Positions 7,444 through 15,647 of a stretch of 22,284 nucleotides of DNA are shown here, in pieces. Source of the DNA: Snowella sp031396835 (GTDB lineage Bacteria > Cyanobacteriota > Cyanobacteriia > Cyanobacteriales > Microcystaceae); contig JANNLO010000215.1 in assembly GCA_031396835.1 (NCBI GenBank), forward strand, positions 1 to 22,284, written 5' to 3'. A program made the position numbers and the translations under genes. The notes below the pieces were generated by a model, which saw only the letters and a list, made by a program, of their open reading frames with translations, did not search any database and had not been told where the DNA came from. Position 1 is the stretch's first letter. Every line of letters starts with the position of its first letter.

Positions 7444-7671
7444 TTAATCACTAATAATTTCAGGTTGAGTTAGTTCATCTGACATTTCGATAATTGCGCG
7501 GATAGTGGGTTTCATCATCGGATCATCAATGCCATCAAGATCTTCATAACGACGACGTTTTGCCCGATTAGCGACCAGAACTGTAATATGGTAACGATTA
7601 GAAGCCGCCTTCAGAAGTTCTTCGGAACGGTACATAATTTGAGAAGAATCAAAAGGAGTTCGTTTCTGCAT
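7444..7671 (-). CDS. rpoZ: RNA polymerase omega subunit
   Basis: This 75-aa protein matches the short cyanobacterial/plastid (Ycf61-type) omega subunit, which binds the beta-prime subunit and helps assemble RNA polymerase. Diagnostic segments are DSSQIMYRSEELLKAASNRY, ITVLVANRAKRRRYEDLDGI and PTIRAIIEMSDELTQPEII. Length is normal for cyanobacteria. It appears to be the first gene of a three-gene minus-strand cluster with the membrane protein and DUF1818. A 206-bp divergent region separates it from the DUF2470 gene and should carry the promoter. Confidence 0.95.
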   Translation of the reverse strand: MQKRTPFDSSQIMYRSEELLKAASNRYHITVLVANRAKRRRYEDLDGIDDPMMKPTIRAIIEMSDELTQPEIISD

Positions 7672-7877
7672 CGATTTCTGCCAAGCGCGTTTTAAAAAAG
7701 GATCTTCGAGATTATCTTTAAACGATTAGTCTAAGTATCAAACCAACAAATTCCCACAATCTATCCTAATCTAATCTGAGCTTTTTTGCACATTTTCTTC
7801 GGCTTCTCTAATTTTTCTGTTCTAATGAACTGTTATTATGAACAAGTGGGATTCTTAAAATTATATTTCAAAGAATT

Positions 7878-8165
7878 ATGGCTGATCTATTGACTCCGAC
7901 TATTAGCGATCGCATTTGCAAACATATGAACGAAGACCATAGCGACGCGATTATTCTCTATGCTAAAGCCTATGGCAATCAACCCGAAACCGAATCGGCT
8001 CAAATGCTGTCTATTGATATTCAAGGGATGGATTTATCAATTAAAATACAGGATAAAGTTGACACTATTCGCATTGAATTTGATCATGACTTAATAGATT
8101 CTGAAGATGCTCATCAAACACTGATTTCAATGATCGGAAAAGCCAAAGCTAATCTAGTTAATTAA
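7878..8165 (+). CDS. Stand-alone DUF2470 domain protein
   Basis: This 95-aa protein consists of one DUF2470 domain, recognised by the opening RICKHMNEDHSDAIILYAKA, the block MLSIDIQGMDL and the ending IRIEFDHDLIDSEDAHQTLI. DUF2470 is otherwise found at the C-terminus of HugZ-like heme-binding/degrading proteins and in plastid proteins of the same split-barrel group, where the HMNEDH motif is characteristic. A link to tetrapyrrole chemistry is therefore plausible, and the convergent neighbour cbiT is a tetrapyrrole-type methyltransferase, but no function is established here. No signal peptide or membrane segment is visible. Confidence 0.85.
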   Translation: MADLLTPTISDRICKHMNEDHSDAIILYAKAYGNQPETESAQMLSIDIQGMDLSIKIQDKVDTIRIEFDHDLIDSEDAHQTLISMIGKAKANLVN

Positions 8166-8215
8166 CCTGAGTTCTCATGTTTTTATAAATTATATTTACA
8201 AAATATTAAGCTCAT

Positions 8216-8809
8216 CTAAGATAATTTTTCTCCACTCAAAATAAAAGTGGGATCAACTGCTGCAAAGGTTTGATTGAGTCCCCTGGTTTCTAATCGATTA
8301 ACCCCAGCTTGAACCACTTCAACATTACGAGCTTGCAGTTCCGCTAATCCTTCTGAAATTAAATAAAGCGTTTCTAGATTATTTGCCGTTGCCACAATGC
8401 GCCCTTCGGGTTCGAGATATTTCCAAATGGCTCGGAGAATGTCTTTAATAGATTTTCCTCCTTCAATGCAAACTCTATCAGGTAAAGGCGTTAACCCTTT
8501 CAAACAATCGGGTGCGCTACCTTCTAAAATTTGGACATTACTCACTCCAAAGCGATCGCAATTCCGACGAATAAGAGCCGCGACTTCTTCATCTCTTTCA
8601 ACTGCAATAATTGTACTTTGAGGACAGAGCAAGGCTAATTCAATGGGAATCGTTCCCGTTCCCGCCCCAATATCCCAAATCACTGAATCAGCTTTCAAAC
8701 GCAAAGCAGAAATAAGCAGTAATCGGACTTCTCGTTTACTCAGAGGAATGCCTGGCAAACGTTCAAACAAGCTATCAGTAATTCCAGGAGTTTTATAAGG
8801 CCAAAGCAT
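8216..8809 (-). CDS. cbiT: Cobalt-precorrin-6B methyltransferase, CbiT subunit
   Basis: This 197-aa Rossmann-fold S-adenosylmethionine-dependent methyltransferase corresponds to CbiT (precorrin-6B C15 methylation and decarboxylation in corrinoid synthesis). It shows PGIPLSKREVRLLLISALRL, the SAM-binding glycine loop DIGAGTGTIPIELA (about 46-59), the acidic ribose-binding AVERDEE, and the family motif RVCIEGGKSIKDILRAIW. In many bacteria CbiT is fused to or next to CbiE; here it stands alone with no cobalamin neighbour in the window. The length fits a single-domain CbiT. It is convergent with the DUF2470 gene, with a 50-bp gap. Confidence 0.88.
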   Translation of the reverse strand: MLWPYKTPGITDSLFERLPGIPLSKREVRLLLISALRLKADSVIWDIGAGTGTIPIELALLCPQSTIIAVERDEEVAALIRRNCDRFGVSNVQILEGSAPDCLKGLTPLPDRVCIEGGKSIKDILRAIWKYLEPEGRIVATANNLETLYLISEGLAELQARNVEVVQAGVNRLETRGLNQTFAAVDPTFILSGEKLS

Positions 8810-8992
8810 GAATATAAATGAAATTAGAACAGTTAAAATAAATAAGAAATGTAATTGATTTTAAACTCATTAAAAAGTTTACTAAAACCAGCTTAATTGA
8901 ATGTATAGAATTTACTTATTTATAACATTTAAAAGCTTTAAAGTGCAATTATTTTAGTGATAATTATGAGAAAAAGTTACTTAAAATAGAAA

Positions 8993-9032
8993 GAGATTAG
9001 AGTATTGATATAATGTCAAATTCTCTAATCTC
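8993..9032 (-). terminator. Hairpin terminator downstream of glgP
   Basis: GAGATTAGAG (8993-9002) and CTCTAATCTC (9023-9032) form a perfect 10-bp inverted repeat with a 20-base loop. The loop itself contains TTGA/TCAA arms that can extend the structure. On the minus strand the stem is followed by TTTCTATTTT, a moderately U-rich tail. It lies 18 bases past the glgP stop codon, the right place for a rho-independent terminator. Confidence 0.65.
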
Positions 9033-9049
9033 CCTACTTTCAAATTGCT

Positions 9050-11584
9050 TTAACCGATGAGTTTAGGATTATATTCATCTAGTTCAATCTTGACGGGGCT
9101 AACGTCCCAAATTTCTTGGCAATATTCACGGATGGTTCGATCTGAGGAAAATTTCCCCATGCGAGCTGAATTTAAAATCGACATTCTTGTCCAATGGGCC
9201 TGATCTCGATAGGTTTCACTAACTTTATCTTGACAATCAATGTAGGATTGATAGTCGGCTAAAAGCATATAAGGATCGCTATAAAGCAGGGAATCAACAA
9301 TGGGTTGAAATAAGGATTTGTCGCCATAGGAGAAATAGCCGTTGGCAATGCGGTCAATCACGGCTTGGAGTTCCAGATTTTGTTCATAATATGCTCTGGG
9401 ATGATAGCCTTTTGCTTTTGCGGCATAAACTTCTGCGGCGGTTAATCCAAAAAGGAAGAAATTTTCTGGGCCAGCTTCTTCGCGGATTTCAATATTGGCT
9501 CCGTCTAGGGTTCCAATTGTCAAAGCTCCGTTCATGGCGAATTTCATGTTGCCTGTGCCTGAAGCTTCTTTTCCAGCAGTGGAAATTTGTTCAGAAAGAT
9601 CGGCTGCAGGATAAACTCGTTGCCCTAAGGAAACATTAAAGTTGGGTAAAAAGACGACATTTAAACGTCCTCGCACATCGGGATCTTTGTTGACAACTTC
9701 ACCCACTGCATTAATTAACTTAATAATTAATTTTGCCATGAAGTATCCAGGCGCGGCTTTTCCACCAAAAATAAAGGTACGGGGAACGATCTCAATGTCA
9801 GGATTTTGTTTGATTCGATTATAAAAAGCAATAATTTGTAGAACTGCTAAATGTTGCCGTTTATATTCATGAATCCGTTTGACTTGCACATCAAAGATGG
9901 AGTTAACATCCATTTCAATGCCGCGATATTTGCGAACATAATCCGCTAAATTACGCTTATTATCTTGTTTGATTTGTCGCCAGCGATCGCAAAATTCGGG
10001 ATCATCAATAAATTTTTCAATTTTCCGCATTTCATCCAGATTTTTGAGCCAAGTGTCCCCAATTTTTTCGGTCACCAGGGCAGAAAGTTCGGGATTACTC
10101 AGCAAAATCCAACGACGAGGCGTTACCCCATTCGTTTTATTGAAAAATTTATCGGGCCAAAGTTTGGCAAAATCGTGGAGTGTATCTTTTTTGAGTAATT
10201 CGGTATGTAAAGCCGCAACGCCATTGATCGCATGACTGCCAATACAAGCCAAATTTGCCATGCGGATCTTTTGACCATGATTTTCTTCAATCACAGAAAG
10301 GCTACTGGCTAAAGCTTCATCATCGGGGAACCAAGTCCGCACGTTTTCAAGGAAGCGATGATTGATTTCATAAATAATTTCTAGATGGCGAGGTAACAGT
10401 TTGGCAAATAAACTAACTTCCCAACGCTCTAGGGCTTCGGGCATCAGGGTGTGGTTGGTGTAAGCAAAGGTTTTTTGGGTGATACTCCAAGCTTTATCCC
10501 AATCGTAGCCATACTGATCCACCAATAATCGCATCATTTCTGCGATCGCAACGGCAGGATGAGTATCGTTTAATTGAACTGCGGCCCGTTCATGAAGATT
10601 ATCCAAATTATCATGAATTCGCAGATGAATACGAATTAAATCCTGAAGAGAAGCTGAAACGAAGAAATATTGTTGAGCTAGGCGTAATTCTCGTCCTGCA
10701 GGCGTATTATCGTTGGGATAGAGCACTTTAGAAATGGTTTCTGCATCCATTTTTTCAGCCACTGCACTATCATACATTCCTGCATTAAACGCTTCAAAGT
10801 TAAATTCTTCACTGGCTTCTGCTTTCCATAAACGAAGAGGATTAACCGTATTTGTCTGATAACCAGGAACAGGCGTATCATAGGGAATTGCCAGAATAAC
10901 CCGCTCAGGAATCCAAACTGTTTTTGTAAAACCCTTTTCGTCACGGGAAACTTCGGTATGACCGCCGAGTTTAACTTGAACCGATTCATCAGGACGGGGA
11001 AGTTCCCAAGGATTGCCGAATCGCAACCAATTATCAGGAACTTCAACTTGCCAGCCATTTTGAATCCTTTGGTGGAAAATGCCAAATTCGTAGCGAATTC
11101 CGTAACCGATCGCCGGAACTTCCAAGGTCGCCAAGGAATCCAAGAAACAAGCGGCCAATCTGCCTAAACCGCCATTTCCTAAACCTGGATCTGGTTCTTG
11201 TTCAAGAAGTTCTTCTAAATCTAAGCCAAGATCTTCAACAACTTCATTAACTTTGTCGTAAATTCCTAAATTAATCAGATTATTGCCTAAATGTCTGCCC
11301 ATGAGAAATTCAGCCGAAAGGTAACAAACGACTTTGACTTTCTCTTGTTTATAGGTGGCAACACTTTTGAGAAAACGCAATAATAAGCGATCGCGAATAG
11401 TATAGGCCAGAGCTAGATAATAATCATAGGAAGAAGCTTGGGAACGATCCACCCCTTGCAAATAGAACAAGTTATCGATAAAAGCTCGCTTGAGAGTTTC
11501 CACACTCATCCCCGTGCGATCATCTTCTATTTTGATGGTTGGGACTTCGCTGGTCGCAGACTGTAAATAGGTTTTTTCCATCAT
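9050..11584 (-). CDS. glgP: Glycogen phosphorylase
   Basis: This 844-aa GT35 enzyme phosphorolyses alpha-1,4-glucan to glucose 1-phosphate, mobilising glycogen in the dark. Family marks include the N-terminal LSAEFLMGRHLGNNLINLGI, EPDPGLGNGGLGRLAACFLD, PAIGYGIRYEFGIF, QLNDTHPA, NGVTPRRWI, VKRIHEYKRQHL, and the PLP site GTGNMKFAMNGALTIGTLDG, with the Schiff-base lysine at about residue 681. Length is typical. The start at 11584 is chosen over 11611 because AAGGA lies six bases upstream and the extra nine residues are not family-like. The N-terminus carries roughly 20 variable residues before the catalytic fold. It appears monocistronic, with a long upstream gap and a downstream hairpin. Confidence 0.98.
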   Translation of the reverse strand: MMEKTYLQSATSEVPTIKIEDDRTGMSVETLKRAFIDNLFYLQGVDRSQASSYDYYLALAYTIRDRLLLRFLKSVATYKQEKVKVVCYLSAEFLMGRHLGNNLINLGIYDKVNEVVEDLGLDLEELLEQEPDPGLGNGGLGRLAACFLDSLATLEVPAIGYGIRYEFGIFHQRIQNGWQVEVPDNWLRFGNPWELPRPDESVQVKLGGHTEVSRDEKGFTKTVWIPERVILAIPYDTPVPGYQTNTVNPLRLWKAEASEEFNFEAFNAGMYDSAVAEKMDAETISKVLYPNDNTPAGRELRLAQQYFFVSASLQDLIRIHLRIHDNLDNLHERAAVQLNDTHPAVAIAEMMRLLVDQYGYDWDKAWSITQKTFAYTNHTLMPEALERWEVSLFAKLLPRHLEIIYEINHRFLENVRTWFPDDEALASSLSVIEENHGQKIRMANLACIGSHAINGVAALHTELLKKDTLHDFAKLWPDKFFNKTNGVTPRRWILLSNPELSALVTEKIGDTWLKNLDEMRKIEKFIDDPEFCDRWRQIKQDNKRNLADYVRKYRGIEMDVNSIFDVQVKRIHEYKRQHLAVLQIIAFYNRIKQNPDIEIVPRTFIFGGKAAPGYFMAKLIIKLINAVGEVVNKDPDVRGRLNVVFLPNFNVSLGQRVYPAADLSEQISTAGKEASGTGNMKFAMNGALTIGTLDGANIEIREEAGPENFFLFGLTAAEVYAAKAKGYHPRAYYEQNLELQAVIDRIANGYFSYGDKSLFQPIVDSLLYSDPYMLLADYQSYIDCQDKVSETYRDQAHWTRMSILNSARMGKFSSDRTIREYCQEIWDVSPVKIELDEYNPKLIG

Positions 11585-12143
11585 GGTTAATCCTTGAACC
11601 GATAAAATCAACGGTCATCCAAAAAAATATTTGACGCACTCATTAGCATAGACGATTCTTAGTCAATCGTTAGTTCATTTTTAACTGTTTCAATAGGTTC
11701 TGTTGTGTAAATCTTGACAAATAAATATTCAGAAAAATATGAAAGAGGATTTTTTCAAATTGTGATCATAAAATTTTGTCATAATCAATCATAAAAATAT
11801 TGACGTAAAGAAATCACAAAAAAAAGCAAATATAGACCGCAAACCTTCAATTCATCGCGATCGCAACAATAAGCTGAAACAACTGAACCAACAGAAAAAG
11901 TACATAAACAAGAAAACAACAAGGATAATTCTCAATCAGTAAAATAGAATGATAATAGTTTAATCTGCACCGATTCACTCCATACCCAGAAAAATCAAGC
12001 GTTTTTGTGCCTTTTATCTCAAGAGAGCTTTTAATCTTGATGCCGTAAAGTTCTGACTTAGATTAATTCCCGATCTCCTATATATATGTAATATTTAAGA
12101 CTGTGTATCAAGCAAAATTTGATAATTTAATCGAGGAAATTTT
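11585..12143. other. Long intergenic region upstream of glgP and a small gene
   Basis: This 559-bp stretch is AT-rich and holds no open frame that I can support. It should contain the divergent promoters for glgP (minus) and the 90-aa gene (plus). A 6-bp inverted repeat, ACGATT/AATCGT with a 7-base spacer (11652-11670), lies about 68 bases upstream of the glgP start and could be an operator. One HIP1-type octamer occurs near 11857. TATATATGTAATATT near 12079 may hold the -10 of the plus-strand gene. No tRNA or recognised small RNA was seen. Confidence 0.45.
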
Positions 12144-12416
12144 ATGTCATCGAATCCAGAAATAGATAATTTTCTCCACCCTCGCAATTCTTATCACGGA
12201 AAAGTTAAACCAGAAAATTTGGTATTTAATGCCAATTTACAAGAATTTGCCCAAAAAGTAAGTTATATTTGCAACTTAGAAACGGCGGGAAAAATTGAAA
12301 CAGAGGAAGCTTATCACAAAATTAAAGCTCTGTGGAAAACCCTGAAAGCAAGTAAAAAAGAACTCGGAATTGGGATTGATCCGATGAATCCTAATATTGA
12401 TATTGATCCCGAATAA
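12144..12416 (+). CDS. Small conserved-looking cyanobacterial protein
   Basis: This 90-aa hydrophilic protein contains LHPRNSYHGKVKPENLVFNA, then NLQEFAQKVSYICNLETAGK and a helical segment ETEEAYHKIKALWKTLKASK, ending in a repetitive acidic tail with NPNIDIDPE. The pattern recalls a small cyanobacterial family (possibly that labelled DUF7219), but I am not certain of the label. GAGGAA sits five bases upstream of the start, a good Shine-Dalgarno, which supports it as a real gene. It precedes the ABC permease by 82 bp on the same strand. The function is unknown. Confidence 0.72.
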   Translation: MSSNPEIDNFLHPRNSYHGKVKPENLVFNANLQEFAQKVSYICNLETAGKIETEEAYHKIKALWKTLKASKKELGIGIDPMNPNIDIDPE

Positions 12417-12498
12417 ACTCAAATAAATCTGATACTATATTAATCTTAAAATTATTATCTTTTTTAAGCTAAATTCTGATAACTTATTGATTTAATTT

Positions 12499-13524
12499 AT
12501 GTCCCGTGCAAAGGCTCTTCAATACTATATTTCTGCCCGTCTTTTACTCGCTCCTTTGATGATTTGGACGATTGTAACCATTGTTTTTCTTTTGCTAAGA
12601 GCAACTCCTGGCGATCCCGTTGATGCAATTTTAGGTAATCGCGCTCCCGAAGCCGCTAAGGTTTTAATGCGAGAACAATTGGGTTTAAATAAATCTTTAT
12701 TGGCTCAATATCTTGACTATTTAGGAAATTTACTGCACTTAAATCTGGGTAATTCAATTACTAGTAAAGGCACAAGTGTTTGGGAAATTATTCAAAAACA
12801 TTTTCCCGCAACAGTCGAATTAACTTTTTATAGTATGTTAGTGGCGATCGCCGTAGGATTTAGCCTGGGAATGCTCGCTGCTTCTCGTCCAGGAACTTCC
12901 ATTGATATTGGTGGAAGATTGTTCGGTATTATTACTTATTCTTTGCCGATTTTTTGGGTAGGAATGTTATTGCAATTAGTTTTATCCGTTCAATTAGGCT
13001 TATTCCCCCTCGGAACTCGTTTTCCCCTGAGTGAATCTGCGCCCCTGGGCTGGACAGGACTTTATACAATTGACAGTTTTTTTAGCGGAAATCTGGGTCA
13101 ATTTATAACTTCACTGCATTATTTAGCTTTACCTTGCCTCACCTTGGGAATTTTACTGAGTGGTATTTTTGAGCGCATGGTTAGAGTTAATTTGAAACAA
13201 ACGCTCCAATCAGATTATGTAGAAGCCGCTAGAGCCAGAGGAGTAGGAGAAAAACAAATTTTATTAGCCCACGCGCTTAAAAATGCCCTGATTCCCGTTA
13301 TTACCATTTTAGGGCTGACATTTGCCTCGTTATTGGGTGGAGCAGTTTTAACAGAGGTAACTTTTTCTTGGCCAGGTTTAGGTAATCGTCTTTATGAAGC
13401 AATTTCTTTGCGAGATTATCCAACTATTCAAGGTTTGATGATCTTTTTTGGAGTAATTGTTGTTATTGCTAGTATGTTAATTGATATTATTAACGCTTAT
13501 ATTGATCCTCGTATTCGCTACTAA
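12499..13524 (+). CDS. Dipeptide/oligopeptide-type ABC transporter permease
   Basis: This 341-aa inner-membrane permease belongs to the DppB/OppB group of binding-protein-dependent transporters (peptides or nickel). The N-terminal helix MIWTIVTIVFLLLRATPGDP with the following motif is characteristic. About six transmembrane segments follow, and the cytoplasmic EAA loop that contacts the ATPase is clear: YVEAARARGVGEKQILLAHA then LKNALIPVITILG. The C-terminal segment ends YPTIQGLMIFFG and a terminal helix with INAYIDPRIRY. No DppC, ATPase or binding protein lies nearby, so it works with genes elsewhere or is an orphan. The stop is one base from the stop of the convergent phosphatase gene. The substrate cannot be assigned. 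Confidence 0.92.
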   Translation: MSRAKALQYYISARLLLAPLMIWTIVTIVFLLLRATPGDPVDAILGNRAPEAAKVLMREQLGLNKSLLAQYLDYLGNLLHLNLGNSITSKGTSVWEIIQKHFPATVELTFYSMLVAIAVGFSLGMLAASRPGTSIDIGGRLFGIITYSLPIFWVGMLLQLVLSVQLGLFPLGTRFPLSESAPLGWTGLYTIDSFFSGNLGQFITSLHYLALPCLTLGILLSGIFERMVRVNLKQTLQSDYVEAARARGVGEKQILLAHALKNALIPVITILGLTFASLLGGAVLTEVTFSWPGLGNRLYEAISLRDYPTIQGLMIFFGVIVVIASMLIDIINAYIDPRIRY

Positions 13525-13525
13525 G

Positions 13526-15475
13526 TTACCAATCATTAGCTTGAATTTGGGGACGAACTTTTAATCGAATTAACAATCCCGTCAAATTGTCGTGACCATT
13601 ACTTTCATTAGCAAATTCCATCAATTTACGCAATCCTCGATCAACACTTTGATTAGAACTGATGAGTGGCAAAAGCAATGTTTCCCAACTTTCTTCTACT
13701 AAATTATTATCCGAAATACCATCAGAACAAAGCAAGAAAAGCGTGTCTTCTTCAATATCTAAAAAGCGAATATCGGGTTGAACAAAATTATTTTCGTGGG
13801 GCCCCAAAGCTTGAGTTAATTGATAGGCATCGGGTCGAGAGTAAGCAATATCAGGGTTAAGACCATTTTGAATTGCTTGTTGACCAACTTCATGATCGAC
13901 AGTCAATTGTTCTAAACCACCTCGGCGAGTGATTCGGTAAATTCGGCTATCTCCAACATGGGCGATCGCGACTTTTGTGTTTTGAACTAAAACCATAATC
14001 AGAGTTGTTCCCATCCGACCACTACCCGAACTTGCATTTTGTTGATTAATGTCAAAAAGAGACTGATTCGCAAGCATAATCGCTTCAGTAACCATTGACC
14101 CATTCGGCAACTGATCCTTCCAATGCTGATTAAAATAACTCTGGATTGTATTTACTGCTAACTGACTTGCTACCTCTCCGCCTGCATGGCCGCCCATTCC
14201 ATCGCAAACTACATAAATTCCCTTGGCATTGACTTTTTTTCCTTGATTATCTTGTTTAACTTGCATTTGGGTGCTTAAGCCAAAATAATCTTCATTGTGA
14301 GGACGCTGATGGCCACGATCTGTGTAACCCGCATCTATTAAATCCATTAGCTGCATTGGTAAAACTGCTGTTGGCGCATCATCCAATTCTTCTACATTGG
14401 CATCTGGTAGGGTACTCTGTAATTCTTGTCCCAGTGTTTGCTCAGAAAATTCCATGCCATCAAAATGGGGTAGGTCTTCCTCGCAAAAGTCTTCAACAAA
14501 GTTAATATTTTCTTCTTCAATGGCGATCGCTTCTAGGAGCAAACTTAGTTCATCGGGACTTTGAATTTCTCCTAAGACCAATTTTTGCAATAAATCATTG
14601 AGAGAATCTGTCACCAATTGGGAGTTCTGGGTGATCCAAGCTTGCCATTGTTTTCCCAAATCCGATAAAGTTGGTGGCTTTTCAACAAGGTCTGGATAGA
14701 GCAGTTGTAGTCCTAGATTTTGATCTTCATCAACACGAAAATTATTTTCTATCAATAAGCTTTGACAGTAGTTTATCTTTTCTAGCGATCGCCAAAGCAA
14801 TGCTATTTCATTAAACCAATAGACTAATTGCAATTGAGATAAAGATTCCTGGGCAAAAATTTCAACTAATGATGGCCATGAAGTGCGGTCTGAAATTAGA
14901 ATAACTTCTGAATCGTCTTCACACCAAGCATCACAGATTTCAGGAACTTTAGGCGTTAAGTCTTTAAATTTAAAATATGGTAGAGCGAGTTGCGGCAGAC
15001 CTAGACTTTTCCAGACGGGATCAGCTTTGATTTCATCTATTTCTGATAGCGTAGAAATTCTCTTCAAAAAATCTCCCTGATTCGACAAGAGAACTTTCAA
15101 AACTGATGGTTGAAGAGGTTGGCAATCGATCACTTTACCCAAAATAATTCGACTTCCTTCTTCCCAATGTTGGACTTGAAGGGGAGATTCATCGGTTTTT
15201 AATAAACGATAGCGTTGACCAATATCAATACAGTCTTCAAATAGTTTAGGAAATTCAGTCACGACTGATGGATCAGTTTTTTCTGTTGCCGACTCCCGAA
15301 TCACCATCCACAAGACTTTACCTGTAACAATGCCGCAGTTTGAACAAGTGGCATCACTCAACAAAACATTAGTGCCGCATTTCGGACAATCTTGATGAGT
15401 TAAAGAAACGCCACATTTTTGACAAAAATTATTACGATTAGGATTTTCAGAATGGCACTGAGGACAAATTAGCAT
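13526..15475 (-). CDS. Zinc-ribbon, kinase-like and PP2C-type phosphatase fusion
   Basis: This 649-aa protein has three parts. Residues 1-50 form two zinc ribbons with cysteines at 4, 7, 18, 21 and 30, 33, 44, 47. Residues about 85-320 look like a degenerate protein-kinase fold: an ATP-lobe-like start, then VILISDRTSWPSLVEIFAQE in the position of a hinge, LSQLQLVYWFNEIALLWRSL like the alphaE helix, and NNFRVDEDQNLGLQLL where HRDxKPxN...DFG would be, but without those catalytic residues. Residues about 380-640 are a PP2C/PPM Ser/Thr phosphatase with HNED (393-396), VCDGMGGHAGGEVA (423-436), GTTL, AHVGDSRIYR, CSDG (583-586) and GHDNLT, so the metal-binding aspartates are kept. It is probably cytoplasmic. 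The phosphatase call is firm; the kinase-like call is inference. Confidence 0.9.
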   Translation of the reverse strand: MLICPQCHSENPNRNNFCQKCGVSLTHQDCPKCGTNVLLSDATCSNCGIVTGKVLWMVIRESATEKTDPSVVTEFPKLFEDCIDIGQRYRLLKTDESPLQVQHWEEGSRIILGKVIDCQPLQPSVLKVLLSNQGDFLKRISTLSEIDEIKADPVWKSLGLPQLALPYFKFKDLTPKVPEICDAWCEDDSEVILISDRTSWPSLVEIFAQESLSQLQLVYWFNEIALLWRSLEKINYCQSLLIENNFRVDEDQNLGLQLLYPDLVEKPPTLSDLGKQWQAWITQNSQLVTDSLNDLLQKLVLGEIQSPDELSLLLEAIAIEEENINFVEDFCEEDLPHFDGMEFSEQTLGQELQSTLPDANVEELDDAPTAVLPMQLMDLIDAGYTDRGHQRPHNEDYFGLSTQMQVKQDNQGKKVNAKGIYVVCDGMGGHAGGEVASQLAVNTIQSYFNQHWKDQLPNGSMVTEAIMLANQSLFDINQQNASSGSGRMGTTLIMVLVQNTKVAIAHVGDSRIYRITRRGGLEQLTVDHEVGQQAIQNGLNPDIAYSRPDAYQLTQALGPHENNFVQPDIRFLDIEEDTLFLLCSDGISDNNLVEESWETLLLPLISSNQSVDRGLRKLMEFANESNGHDNLTGLLIRLKVRPQIQANDW

Positions 15476-15647
15476 AGATTAAATGAGGAGAAAGGAATAA
15501 CCCAATTAAAATGTATATAAAAAATATATAAAACTGATAGTCTTAAAAATTTAAAATACTATTTCTTTTAATATTTTGATCACTATTGTAATCTTTATCA
15601 TCGTTCGCTTATTCAAAGAAAATTACACTCTTCACCGACAATACAGT

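Noticed and set aside
9391..11167. Several plus-strand open frames inside glgP and a 135-aa alternative minus frame
   Set aside because: They are shadows of the glgP coding sequence, with low-complexity, non-family translations.
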